DNA from: Opitutaceae bacterium
Lineage (GTDB): Bacteria > Verrucomicrobiota > Verrucomicrobiia > Opitutales > Opitutaceae
Direction: 5' to 3'
Assembly: GCA_025352845.1 (NCBI GenBank)
Contig: JANXSC010000019.1
Coordinates: 1-16,512, forward strand
DNA: 16,512 nucleotides
Positions 1 through 7,045 of the stretch are shown piece by piece; positions within the stretch are counted from its first letter, which is position 1; the number at the start of each line of letters is the position of its first letter. The position numbers and the translations under genes were made by a program. Under the pieces are notes generated by a model that was not told the DNA's origin, did no database searches, and saw only the letters and a program-made list of their open reading frames with translations.

Positions 1-23
1 CACGGGCGGGACGCCCGTGCCAC
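1..23. repeat. Palindromic intergenic repeat
   Basis: Bases 1-8 pair perfectly with 12-19 (8-bp stem, 3-base loop), followed by CCAC. It has the look of the short REP-like palindromes scattered through this window, for example the 8-bp stem at 13806-13827, which also has a GGGCG...CGCCC core. It may also end transcription of a gene lying left of the window. The rest of the stretch up to the first gene at 138 shows no other feature I can support. Confidence 0.6.
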
Positions 24-137
24 TTCCCGCACCGCGACGCCGACCTCACTTCCTGTTACACTCGTCAACCCAGCCTGTGCCATTCCGAAATCGACCTCGG
101 CGCGAAGAGGCTCCATCCCGGTTCACTCGCAGACTCC

Positions 138-545
138 ATGAAAACTCCCGCCACTCCCGATGCCTACCTCGCCGCGCTCCCCGACGATCGCCGCGCGCCG
201 ATGGAGGCGTTGCACCGCGCGATCCGCGCCGCCGCACCGAAGCTCGAACCCATTATCATCGCCGGCATGATCGGCTACGGGAAATTCCACTACAAATATT
301 CCAGCGGCCGCGAAGGCGATTGGTTCATCGTCGGGCTCTGCGCGCGGAAAAATTACTACAGCCTCTATATCTGCTCGGGAGACAAGGATGGCTATCTCGC
401 CGAACAAGCCGCGGCCAAACTCGGCAAGGTCAAAGTCGGCCGCAGTTGCATCACGTTTAAGAAACTCGAGGATCTGAAGCTCGCCGCTGCGATGTCGCTT
501 GTGAAGAAAGCCGCCAAGCTCGGTGGCGTCGGCGCGGCGATGTAG
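138..545 (+). CDS. DUF1801-family protein (YdhG-like)
   Basis: A 135-residue cytosolic protein with no signal peptide. The N-terminal helix (residues 6-35, with the pattern YLAALPDDRRAPMEALHRAI) is followed by GMIGYGKF (43-50), an aromatic strand (YYSLYICS, 73-80) and a C-terminal KKLEDLKLAAAMSLVKKA helix. This order is typical of DUF1801 proteins (usually about 110-140 residues), a fold related to the frataxin/YdhG group with no settled biochemical role. The ATG at 138 was chosen because the family N-terminal helix begins right after it; no clear ribosome binding site precedes it. The next gene begins 62 bases downstream on the same strand. Family assignment is from recognised sequence pattern; the function is unknown. 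Confidence 0.8.
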   Translation: MKTPATPDAYLAALPDDRRAPMEALHRAIRAAAPKLEPIIIAGMIGYGKFHYKYSSGREGDWFIVGLCARKNYYSLYICSGDKDGYLAEQAAAKLGKVKVGRSCITFKKLEDLKLAAAMSLVKKAAKLGGVGAAM

Positions 546-607
546 TCTTTGCGACCGCGCACGCTCGAAAGTTGACCGCGACCGATAACGCTCAAGCCTC
601 GCGCGCC

Positions 608-1378
608 ATGAGCAAACTCCTCGGCAAACGCGCGCTCGTCACCGCCGGTGCGCAGGGCATCGGGCTCGCGATCAGCCGGCATCTCCTGCGCGCGGGGTGC
701 GATGTCGTCGTGCATTACCGCAGCAGCGGCGAAGCAGCGGAGGCGCTCGTGCGCGAAGCCACTTCACTCGGCCGGCACTGTCTCGCGATTGCGGGCGATC
801 TCACGCGGACGGAGGATTGCAACCGGCTCGTGGCCGACGCGGTGAAATTTCTCGGCGGGCTCGACATTCTGATCAACAATGCCGGTTCACTCATCGGCCG
901 GCGTTCGATCACCGAGGCCGACGACGATTTCTGGGCGCAGACGATCATGCTCAACGTCGGCTCGCTGCGCAAAGTCACACGCGCCGCCGTGCCGCATCTC
1001 GCCGCGGCGCAGGCCCGCGGGGGCTCGAGCATCGTGAATCTCGCTTCGGTCGCCGGCCGGAAGGGCGGCCACCCCGGCTCGCTCGCCTACTCCACGGCCA
1101 AGGGCGCCGTGCTCACGTTCACCCGCGCGCTCGCGGTTGAGGTTGGCCCGCAGGGCATCCGCGTCAACGCCCTCGCCCCCGGCCTGATCTTGGGCACGAG
1201 TTTTCACAATACGCACACGACGCCTGAGGCGGCCCGCGCAACCGTCGCCGGAATCCCACTCGGCCGCGCTGGCAACGTTGACGATGTGGCGCGCGCCGCG
1301 GTGTTTCTCGCGGGCGAGTTCGACGGCTTCATCACGGGTGTGACCCTCGACATCAACGGCGGGGTATATTGCGCCTGA
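608..1378 (+). CDS. SDR-family NAD(P)-dependent oxidoreductase
   Basis: A 256-residue classical short-chain dehydrogenase, the usual length for the family. Visible motifs are the cofactor-binding TAGAQGIG (12-19, a variant of TGxxxGxG with Ala in place of the first Gly), NNAG (90-93), and the catalytic set N116, S147 (NLASVAG), Y161 and K165 (YSTAK). The PG motif follows at 191-192 and the family C-terminus FITGVTLDINGG is intact. It should catalyse a reversible alcohol/ketone oxidoreduction in the cytosol; the substrate cannot be read from sequence. H36-Y37-R38 after the second strand suggests NADPH preference (inference). The frame is open from a TTG at 572, but the ATG at 608 puts the first strand (KRALVTAG) at its normal place, so that start is preferred. 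Confidence 0.93.
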   Translation: MSKLLGKRALVTAGAQGIGLAISRHLLRAGCDVVVHYRSSGEAAEALVREATSLGRHCLAIAGDLTRTEDCNRLVADAVKFLGGLDILINNAGSLIGRRSITEADDDFWAQTIMLNVGSLRKVTRAAVPHLAAAQARGGSSIVNLASVAGRKGGHPGSLAYSTAKGAVLTFTRALAVEVGPQGIRVNALAPGLILGTSFHNTHTTPEAARATVAGIPLGRAGNVDDVARAAVFLAGEFDGFITGVTLDINGGVYCA

Positions 1379-1453
1379 GTCGCGAACTCGCGGATTTCGC
1401 TCCGAAATTCGCGCATTGTTTTCCGCACCGATTTGCGCCTGCTTTCATAACGC

Positions 1454-1747
1454 ATGAAAAAACACCTCTTCCCGCTGCTCTTCCTCGTCCTCGCTTTCGG
1501 TGCCCGCGCCGAAAGCGCCAAAGACTACCAGGTCACCGGCCCCATCGTCGCTCTCACAGAGAGCGTCATCACCGTCATGAAGGGCGACGAGAAATGGGAA
1601 ATCGCCCGTGGCACCGCCAAGGTCGAGGGCAAGCTCGCCGTCGGCAGCAAGGTCACCGTTTACTACAAGATGACCGCCGCCGCCATCGAGGTGAAGGACG
1701 CCCCGGCGGCAAAGGACGCCGACAAGGCCGCGAAGAAAAAGAAGTGA
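1454..1747 (+). CDS. Small exported hypothetical protein, Lys-rich tail
   Basis: A 97-residue protein with a clear Sec signal peptide: two lysines (2-3), a hydrophobic core LFPLLFLVLAF (5-15), and an ARA cleavage site at about residue 19. The mature part has a short beta-rich stretch (YQVTGPIVALTESVITVMKG, then KWEIARGTAKVEG and GSKVTVYYKM), which resembles a small single-barrel domain. It ends in an Ala/Lys/Asp-rich tail closing with four lysines. The strand pattern suggests a small periplasmic OB-like domain, but I recognise no named family and assign no function. It lies 75 bases after the SDR gene on the same strand with no obvious shared role. No good Shine-Dalgarno sequence precedes the ATG. 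Confidence 0.75.
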   Translation: MKKHLFPLLFLVLAFGARAESAKDYQVTGPIVALTESVITVMKGDEKWEIARGTAKVEGKLAVGSKVTVYYKMTAAAIEVKDAPAAKDADKAAKKKK

Positions 1748-1917
1748 GCGATTTTCCCCGCCGCGTGCGCCCACGGCGCCGCCCGGTGAAATTCGCTAAC
1801 CAAGTTGTCTGGATCATGGGTGCCACGTCGGGACATCGGCGGTGTGTCGGTTTTGTTGCGTGACGGTAAACAAATCGACCCCGCACGACGCACTGGCTTA
1901 ACGTTATCGTTTTCGCC

Positions 1918-3096
1918 GTGACGATTCCCGACTCCATCGCGCGCCTGCCCGCGCGCACGCCCGAACTCGCCGAGCTCCTCATCCGCTGGGCCGACATCAA
2001 TTCCGGCTCGGGCCACCGCGCCGGGCTCGACCGGATGCTCGACGCTTTGCGCGCGAAGTTCAGCCGGTTTCCCGGCGCGCAACTCGAAGAGCTGCCCTGC
2101 CCCGGCACCGCCGATGCGTTGCGCATCCGGCTCCGGCCCGAGGCGCGCACGCAGCTGCTCTTTAGCGGCCACTTCGACACCGTTTACGAGGAGACCGATC
2201 CGTTTCAGCAGTGCCGTTGGCTGGATGCCGAACGCGTCAACGGCCCGGGCGTGACCGATATGAAGGGCGGCATCGTGACGATGCTCGCCGCGCTGCAAGC
2301 CTTCGAGCAGACGCCGCACGCCGGGGAAATCGGCTGGGAAGTCCTGCTCACGCCCGACGAGGAGACCGGCTCGCACGGCAGTCGCGCGCACTTCGTCGCC
2401 GCCGCGAAACGCGCGCAGTTCGGCTTCGTCTTCGAGCCCACGCGGCCCAACGGCGATATCGTCCGCTCGCGCAAGGGCACCGGCGGAGTCGTCGTGAAAT
2501 GTCACGGTCGCGCCGGTCACGCCGCCAAGGTTCCGAGCGATGCGCGCAACGCCATCCTCGCCCTCGGGGAATTTCTTCAGGCCGCAAACCAACTCCCCGC
2601 CGAGTTGCCCGGCGTCTTGGTCAACGTCGCCAACATCAGCGGCGGTGGCCCCGCCACGAATGTCGTGCCCGACTTCGCCACCGCCGAACTCGACCTGCGC
2701 GTCACCAAGATATCCGACCGCGCCCTCCTCACCACGCGCCTCGAACAACTCGCCTCCATCATCAACGCGCGCGAGGGCCTGCGCCTCGAACTCGACCTCC
2801 GCTTCAACCGCCCGCCCAAGGAATGCCTACCGCTTGAGGAGAAACTCTTCCCCGAGTGGCAGCTCGCCGCGCGCGATGTCGGCGTAGCGCCGTTTTCCTG
2901 GGTCCACACCGGCGGTGCCTCCGACGGAAATTTCCTCGCCGAGTGCGGCCTCCCGACCTTCGACGGCATCGGCCCCATCGGCGACCACCTCCACAGTGCC
3001 CGCGAATTCATCATCGTCCCCACAATGGCGACGCGCGCGCAGATCGTGGCGTTGTTTCTGCACCGGCTGGCGGCGGGGGAGATCACTCTCGCGTAG
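1918..3096 (+). CDS. M20-family zinc peptidase/amidohydrolase
   Basis: A 392-residue cytosolic hydrolase resembling carboxypeptidase G2 / ArgE/DapE/ACY1-type M20 enzymes. The di-zinc site is complete: H85 in GHFDT (with D87), bridging D114 in GVTDMKGG, catalytic E148 and ligand E149 in PDEETGS, E173 in FEPT, and H359 in DHLHSAREF. The dimerisation (lid) domain runs from about 182 to 295 and contains GRAGHAA and the GGGPATNVVPD stretch. It should hydrolyse an amide bond next to a free carboxylate (N-acyl amino acid, or glutamate release); the exact substrate is not deducible. The GTG at 1918 is used because the family N-terminus would be lost at the next Met (36). It stands alone, 170 bases after the previous gene. 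Confidence 0.9.
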   Translation: MTIPDSIARLPARTPELAELLIRWADINSGSGHRAGLDRMLDALRAKFSRFPGAQLEELPCPGTADALRIRLRPEARTQLLFSGHFDTVYEETDPFQQCRWLDAERVNGPGVTDMKGGIVTMLAALQAFEQTPHAGEIGWEVLLTPDEETGSHGSRAHFVAAAKRAQFGFVFEPTRPNGDIVRSRKGTGGVVVKCHGRAGHAAKVPSDARNAILALGEFLQAANQLPAELPGVLVNVANISGGGPATNVVPDFATAELDLRVTKISDRALLTTRLEQLASIINAREGLRLELDLRFNRPPKECLPLEEKLFPEWQLAARDVGVAPFSWVHTGGASDGNFLAECGLPTFDGIGPIGDHLHSAREFIIVPTMATRAQIVALFLHRLAAGEITLA

Positions 3097-3258
3097 CCAT
3101 GCAGGCGGAATCGTCGGCGGCGCGTTCACGGCATATTTGTGGACAACTATCGGGTTGATCGGCAATTGACCGCTAATGTGTATCAAACACTCGGCCGCGT
3201 TATGCGAGGCCACAACCAATTCTGGCTGTAGCTAAAGCAATGTTAGGCGTCTGACCCA
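3097..3258. other. Intergenic stretch ending in an integron-core-like heptamer
   Basis: This gap holds no convincing gene. It is visibly less G+C-rich toward its right end. A short hairpin (GGCCGCG...CGAGGCC, one mismatch) lies near 3197-3215. At 3242-3248 is GTTAGGC, which fits the GTTRRRY core of attC recombination sites, ten bases before the next start codon. I could not find a matching RYYYAAC core on the left that would make a full attC site, so this is at best a degraded or one-sided site. Confidence 0.3.
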
Positions 3259-3831
3259 ATGAGCGACGACGATTTTGTAATCTTCCCGCCTTTCGAGACG
3301 TTTTACATTGTCAGTCTGCTATCATGCACCGAGTCGGCATTGATTTCTGCCGAGTGGGTTTCCCGCTACCTACAGGACTACGTCAAGACCCCAAACAAGT
3401 TACCGCCCCAGCCTGTCCTCAATCACTTTCAGAACATTGCACTACAGGGCGCGGCCATCTCTCGATTCTTTTGGCCGACCGGGAAGAAATACCAAAGGCG
3501 AGGCGCGTTTCTCCGAGAACGCTTCAAACTCGATGACTCTAACCCACTGAAATCACGAGAACTGCGGAATCGCATGGAGCATTATGATGAGTATCTTGAC
3601 GACTACTTCTCAACTCAGCACATCGTCGGACATATTCTCCCGGATTATGTTGGGCCGGAACCTGACGTTGAGGAGGTTCCTTACCATTTGTTCCGCGCTT
3701 ACTTCGTCGATACGGGTCGAGTCGCCATTCTTGGCGTCCGCTTCGAGCTACAGCCGCTTGTGGACGAGATTCTACGCCTACACGAGCTTCTCCAGAAGTG
3801 TGATGAAATGGGTTCAAGATTTCCGAAATGA
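3259..3831 (+). CDS. Hypothetical HEPN-like protein with Rx4H motif, low-G+C insert
   Basis: A 190-residue, mainly helical protein with no signal peptide. I do not recognise a named family. Residues R103 to H108 (RELRNRMEHYDEYLDDY) give an Rx4H motif in a helix followed by Asp/Glu, which is how the catalytic or RNA-binding motif of HEPN-domain proteins looks. HEPN proteins are often RNases in toxin-antitoxin and defence systems, so a defence or toxin role is possible but is inference. Base composition differs sharply from its neighbours: two 60-base lines counted by hand give about 47% and 52% G+C against clearly higher values nearby. Codon use is also different (TTT, TTA, CAA and AAA are present). 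The start lies 10 bases after GTTAGGC, with no ribosome binding site. GTCTAAC lies 5 bases after the stop, an arrangement like an integron gene cassette. Confidence 0.65.
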   Translation: MSDDDFVIFPPFETFYIVSLLSCTESALISAEWVSRYLQDYVKTPNKLPPQPVLNHFQNIALQGAAISRFFWPTGKKYQRRGAFLRERFKLDDSNPLKSRELRNRMEHYDEYLDDYFSTQHIVGHILPDYVGPEPDVEEVPYHLFRAYFVDTGRVAILGVRFELQPLVDEILRLHELLQKCDEMGSRFPK

Positions 3832-3835
3832 ATCG

Positions 3836-3842
3836 GTCTAAC
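3836..3842 (+). other. Possible integron core heptamer GTCTAAC
   Basis: GTCTAAC fits the RYYYAAC core that opens an attC site. It begins 5 bases after the stop of the gene at 3259-3831 and is the reverse complement, with one mismatch, of the GTTAGGC at 3242-3248. That is the relation expected of the two ends of a gene cassette. No second GTTRRRY core was found within the usual distance downstream, and only a small hairpin (CAGCGACGCTG near 3880) lies there. Such heptamers occur by chance, so support is weak. Confidence 0.25.
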
Positions 3843-3971
3843 ACTGGATTAAGCTGCGACTGACAACGCACAAAAACCACAGCGACGCTGCGAGTTCTCA
3901 TTCCGAATTTCGTTCAGATTAGCTTCATCACGCGGCCTTGCGCTACGGCGGACTCTCTCGCACATCATCCC

Positions 3972-4194
3972 ATGCGGGAAACCAGCAAGCGCGAGTTCAG
4001 CGTCATCATGGAGCGCGACCAAGATGGCTAATATGTGGCCACCGTGCCCGAGTTGCCGGGCTGGCCCACGCAGGCACGTTCGCTCGACAAACATCATCGG
4101 GCGGATCCGCGAAGCGATCGAATTGGGCCTGAAAGTTGAGCGCGAGTTCCGGCCACGCACGGAGTTTATCGGGGTCCAGCGGGTCAGCGTCTAA
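3972..4194 (+). pseudogene. hicB: Decayed HicB-family antitoxin gene
   Basis: Translation from the ATG at 3972 reads like a HicB antitoxin: REFSVIMERDQDG, then a TAA stop at 4029-4031, then YVATVPELPGW in the same frame. After the codons for RSLDK a one-base shift (near 4092) is needed to continue with IGRIREAIELGL and the family C-terminus EFIGVQRVSV, ending at TAA 4192-4194. In working HicB proteins this is one continuous small domain (partial RNase H fold) that neutralises the mRNA interferase HicA. One nonsense codon plus one frameshift make this copy non-functional. It is followed at once by a HicA remnant, in the hicB-hicA order seen in some type II modules. Assignment rests on motif order and is strong despite the damage. 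Confidence 0.8.
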
Positions 4195-4196
4195 CG

Positions 4197-4277
4197 ATGC
4201 CAAGCCTGCCTCGATTGCTTGGACGCGAAGTCACCGCTTCTCCGCGCTTGCTCGAACCCAGCCTGCATACATTCTGA
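4197..4277 (+). pseudogene. hicA: Truncated HicA toxin remnant (N-terminus only)
   Basis: Two bases after the hicB remnant, an ATG at 4197 opens MPSLPRLLGREVTA, the N-terminus typical of HicA mRNA interferases (MP-LP-L-GREV). After about codon 14 the similarity stops: the reading continues with unrelated residues to a TGA at 4275-4277. The core with the catalytic His (GSH motif) is absent. HicA is normally about 60-90 residues, so most of the toxin has been deleted. The antitoxin gene of the next module starts at 4282, so the deletion probably joined the two modules (inference). Confidence 0.6.
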
Positions 4278-4281
4278 ATCC

Positions 4282-4530
4282 ATGACTCAGGCCGTTGCCC
4301 ACATCCTCGAAAAGGCGGAGCAGCTTTCCGCTCCCGAGAGAGCCGAGCTCGCCGACCGCCTCGTCGAGCGGCTTGCCCACAACATGCCCCCTGCCCTCGC
4401 CGAGGCCCAGATTTCCGAGGTTCGCCGGCGAATCGCCGATGTGGAGTCGGGCAAAATTGCACTCGTTCCGGGCGCAGAGGCGCTGGCTCATGTGCGCCGC
4501 ATCGTGGCTGCAGCGCGCGCGGCAAACTGA
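4282..4530 (+). CDS. Addiction-module antitoxin (Unstab_antitox/PF09720-like)
   Basis: An 82-residue acidic, helical protein. The pattern ILEKAEQLSAPERAELADRL near the N-terminus (8-27) and EVRRRIADVESGKIALVPGAEALAHVR (47-73) match the short 'putative addiction module component' antitoxins. In these the C-terminal part with V-SGK--L-PG-E-- is the conserved toxin-binding segment. The frame is open from a TTG at 4219, but the ATG at 4282 gives the normal length and is preferred. The stop codon overlaps the toxin start by one base, so the two are co-translated. Such antitoxins usually repress their own promoter together with the toxin; no operator could be identified here. Confidence 0.85.
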   Translation: MTQAVAHILEKAEQLSAPERAELADRLVERLAHNMPPALAEAQISEVRRRIADVESGKIALVPGAEALAHVRRIVAAARAAN

Positions 4531-4850
4531 TGCCTGCGACCCACGGGTTTCATCCCGAGGCTCTCTTCGAATACGCGGAAGCCGCCAACTACTACCTCGC
4601 CGAGGCTTCGGCCCGCGTTGCGGATAGTTTTGTTTCGGACGTTGAGTCTGCGGTCGCCTCCTTGGTCGCCGCGCCCACGCGGTGGCCGGTGGTCGAGGAG
4701 CCGTCGATTCGCCGCTACGTCTTCCACCATTTTCCCTTCGTTATCTATTACCGGTGGGAGGTGCAGTTTGAGCGCGTCAGCATTTACGCCGTCATGCATT
4801 GCAGCCGCGAACCCGGCTATTGGCATCATCGCATCGAACGAAACGCCTAA
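4530..4850 (+). CDS. RelE/ParE-family toxin
   Basis: A 106-residue protein with the ParE/RelE layout. An N-terminal helical hairpin (FHPEALFEYAEAANYYL, 7-23, and FVSDVESAVASLV, 34-46) is followed by the motif SIRRYVFHHFPFVIYYRWE (59-77) and a last strand and tail, VSIYAVMHCSREPGYWHHR (83-101). ParE-type members poison DNA gyrase and RelE-type members cut ribosome-bound mRNA. The long N-terminal hairpin and the RRY...PF-IYY signature are closer to ParE, but the target cannot be fixed from sequence. Both key regions and the C-terminus are intact, so it looks functional. It begins in the TGATG overlap with the antitoxin gene, the usual antitoxin-first order. Confidence 0.88.
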   Translation: MPATHGFHPEALFEYAEAANYYLAEASARVADSFVSDVESAVASLVAAPTRWPVVEEPSIRRYVFHHFPFVIYYRWEVQFERVSIYAVMHCSREPGYWHHRIERNA

Positions 4851-4865
4851 TCGCGAAAACCATCC

Positions 4866-6980
4866 CTACGGCAGCGCAAACGCCACATACGCGTCGCCGG
4901 ACTTGGTGCCGACTTTGCCGCCGCCGCAGGCGATCACGACGAACTGGCGGCCGTTGACGCTGTAGGTGGCGGGCGTGGCGTAGCCGGCGGCGGGAAGTGA
5001 AGTCTGCCACAATTTCTCGCCAGTCTTCGCGTCGAAGGCGCGCATCATTTCGTCCTTGGTCGCGGCGATGAAGAGCACGCCGCCGGCGGTCACGACGGGG
5101 CCGCCGTAATTTTCCGCGCCGGTCGGCGGGATGCCGCGCGCCGTGAGCGCGGGAAATTCACCGAGCGTTTTTTTCCAGAGGTATTCGCCGGTGTTGAGGT
5201 CGATGGCGCTGAGCGTGCCCCACGGCGGGCGCAGCGCGGGATAACCCTCGGGATCGAAGAAGCGGTTGTAGCCAGTCGTCGCGTAAGGGCTGCGCGCGGC
5301 GGGCGCGGCGGCCTTGCCGGTCGCGGACGCGGCGGCGGACGGCGTGAGGCCGAGGATGAAATCGGCCAGCGCGCGCTTCTGATCGTCGGGCAAAAATCCG
5401 AACGACGGCATCACGCCCTTGCCCGTCGCGAAGAGCGCGAGCACGTCGGCGGTTTTCATTTTCTGCGCGACCGGGCCAAGCGGCGGGATGTTCTGCCCGG
5501 CGTTGCCCTCGCGGTTCACACCGTGGCACGACATGCAGAACTGCTGGTAGAGCGCGGCGCCGGAGCCCACGGGCGCGGCGGTCTTCGCCGGTACCATCGT
5601 GAGAATCCACGCCATCTCGTTCGCGTTCACATAGAGCACGCCGCGCGGATCGACGGCGGGGCCGCCCCACTCCGCGCCGCCGTCGAAGCCGGGCAGCACA
5701 ATCGTGCCGCGCTCGCTCGGCGGATCGAAGGCCACGTGCGGGTTCGCCGCGCGCAGGCGCTTTAAGACCGCGTCACGCGACTCCGGCGAGATGTTCGTCA
5801 CTTCCTCCTCGGTGAAGAGCTGCCGTGCAAAGGGCTCGGGTTTCAGCGGCCGCGGTTGCGTCGGCGCCGTTTTCTCGCCCGCGAGCATCGACTTCGGCAC
5901 GGGCTCCTCGCGCCACGGAAAGAGCGATTCACCCGTCTCGCGATCGAACACCCACACGTGACCCGACTTTGTGACCTGCGCGACGGCGGCGATTTTTTTC
6001 CCGCCGCGCGTCACTTCGCACAGCACCGGAGGCGCCGGTAAATCGCGGTCCCAGAGATCGTGGTGCACGAATTGAAAATGCCATTTCCGTTTCCCCGTCG
6101 CGGCATCGAGCGCGATCAGGCAGTTGGCGTAGAGATTGTCGCCGTGCCGGTCGCCGCCCCAGAAATCGAAGGCCGCCGAGCCCGTCGGCACGAACGCGAT
6201 CCCGCGCGTGTGATCGACCACGAGGCCAGCCCAACAATTGGCCGCGCCACTTTTTTCCCACGCATCGGCGGGCCAGGTCTCGTGGCCCGGCTCGCCGGGA
6301 AACGGAATGGTGTGGAAAATCCATCGGCGCGCGCCCGTGCGCACATCGAACGCGCGGATGTGTCCGGGTGCCGCCGGCAGCGTCTCCGCCAGCCGCATCG
6401 GCATGATGATGAGATCGCGAAAAATCGCTCCGGGCGTCGTGGACGCGAGCGACATCCCGGTCACATCGCGATCGAGGCCATCGAGCAAATCGATCCGCCC
6501 GCCAGAGCCAAACGTCGCGATCGGATTGCCCGTCGCCGGATCGATGGCGTGGAGGAAACGGCCCGCGGAAAACATCAGCCGGCGCTCGCCGCCTTCCTGC
6601 CACCACGCGAGCCCGCGGCTGACACCTCCGCCCCCCGCCGAACCCGCGACCGCGGTGGGATCGAAGCGCCACAGCTCGCGGCCCGTGGCGGCGTCGAGCG
6701 CGAAGAGCACGAGCTTCGGCGACGTGCCGTAGAGCACGCCCTCGATCACGAGCGGGTTGCACTGGATCTGCGAGCGGTTGTTGGCGTCGGCCCCGCCGCT
6801 GTGATACGTCCACGCCGGCTGGAGCCGCGCGACATTGGCCGGCGTGAGTTGTGTCAGCGTCGAGTAGTGCGTCGCGCCCGCGTCGCCGAGATACGCCGCC
6901 CAATTCTGATCGGCCGCCGGCAGTGCAACCGAAGCACACAGGAACACGAAGAACGAAGAAGCGGAGAAAAACGGGCGCAT
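4866..6980 (-). CDS. Secreted PQQ-dependent dehydrogenase with inserted cytochrome c domain
   Basis: A 704-residue periplasmic quinoprotein. The signal peptide is residues 1-23 (hydrophobic FFVFLCASVALPAA). PQQ propeller blades run from 27 to about 460 (repeats with AxDAATGxxLWxF near 95-105, 290-303 and 343-353; HHDLWDRDLPAPP at 306-318). A c-type haem domain at about 470-547 has CMSCH (482-486) and the likely axial Met in GVMPSFG (M524). The propeller then resumes (565-704: AIDLNTGEYLWKK, GGPVVTAGG, AFDAKTGEKLWQT, KSGDAYVAF). The closing blades resemble glucose/sorbosone-type quinoprotein dehydrogenases. It should oxidise a sugar or alcohol in the periplasm and pass electrons from PQQ to its own haem. 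The substrate is unknown and no PQQ synthesis genes are in view. The ATG at 6980 gives the signal peptide. Confidence 0.9.
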   Translation of the reverse strand: MRPFFSASSFFVFLCASVALPAADQNWAAYLGDAGATHYSTLTQLTPANVARLQPAWTYHSGGADANNRSQIQCNPLVIEGVLYGTSPKLVLFALDAATGRELWRFDPTAVAGSAGGGGVSRGLAWWQEGGERRLMFSAGRFLHAIDPATGNPIATFGSGGRIDLLDGLDRDVTGMSLASTTPGAIFRDLIIMPMRLAETLPAAPGHIRAFDVRTGARRWIFHTIPFPGEPGHETWPADAWEKSGAANCWAGLVVDHTRGIAFVPTGSAAFDFWGGDRHGDNLYANCLIALDAATGKRKWHFQFVHHDLWDRDLPAPPVLCEVTRGGKKIAAVAQVTKSGHVWVFDRETGESLFPWREEPVPKSMLAGEKTAPTQPRPLKPEPFARQLFTEEEVTNISPESRDAVLKRLRAANPHVAFDPPSERGTIVLPGFDGGAEWGGPAVDPRGVLYVNANEMAWILTMVPAKTAAPVGSGAALYQQFCMSCHGVNREGNAGQNIPPLGPVAQKMKTADVLALFATGKGVMPSFGFLPDDQKRALADFILGLTPSAAASATGKAAAPAARSPYATTGYNRFFDPEGYPALRPPWGTLSAIDLNTGEYLWKKTLGEFPALTARGIPPTGAENYGGPVVTAGGVLFIAATKDEMMRAFDAKTGEKLWQTSLPAAGYATPATYSVNGRQFVVIACGGGKVGTKSGDAYVAFALP

Positions 6981-6993
6981 GGGGATGCGAACA

Positions 6994-7016
6994 GTAGGGC
7001 GGACTTCAGGCCGCCC
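6994..7016. repeat. Palindromic repeat upstream of the PQQ dehydrogenase gene
   Basis: GTAGGGCGG followed by a 6-bp stem (GGGCGG at 6997-7002 with CCGCCC at 7011-7016) and an 8-base loop. The GTAGGGCGG start is shared with the element at 7046, so it belongs to the same family. It sits 14 bases before the start of the PQQ dehydrogenase gene and so lies in that gene's leader. Confidence 0.6.
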
Positions 7017-7045
7017 GGCGAGACGGGAAAAATGAAACAGCTCAA

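Noticed and set aside
1748..1917. Possible promoter (TTGCGT ... TAACGTTAT) before the M20 gene
   Set aside because: Spacing and boxes do not fit a standard promoter well enough to report.
3099..3169. Short reading (GGIVGGAFTAYLWTTIGLIGN) resembling a membrane segment
   Set aside because: It is too short, has no convincing start of its own and overlaps the end of the M20 gene; nothing supports a real gene.
4189..4195. Second GTCTAAC heptamer, possible attC core
   Set aside because: It is part of the hicB stop region, which continues naturally into hicA, so chance is the simpler explanation.
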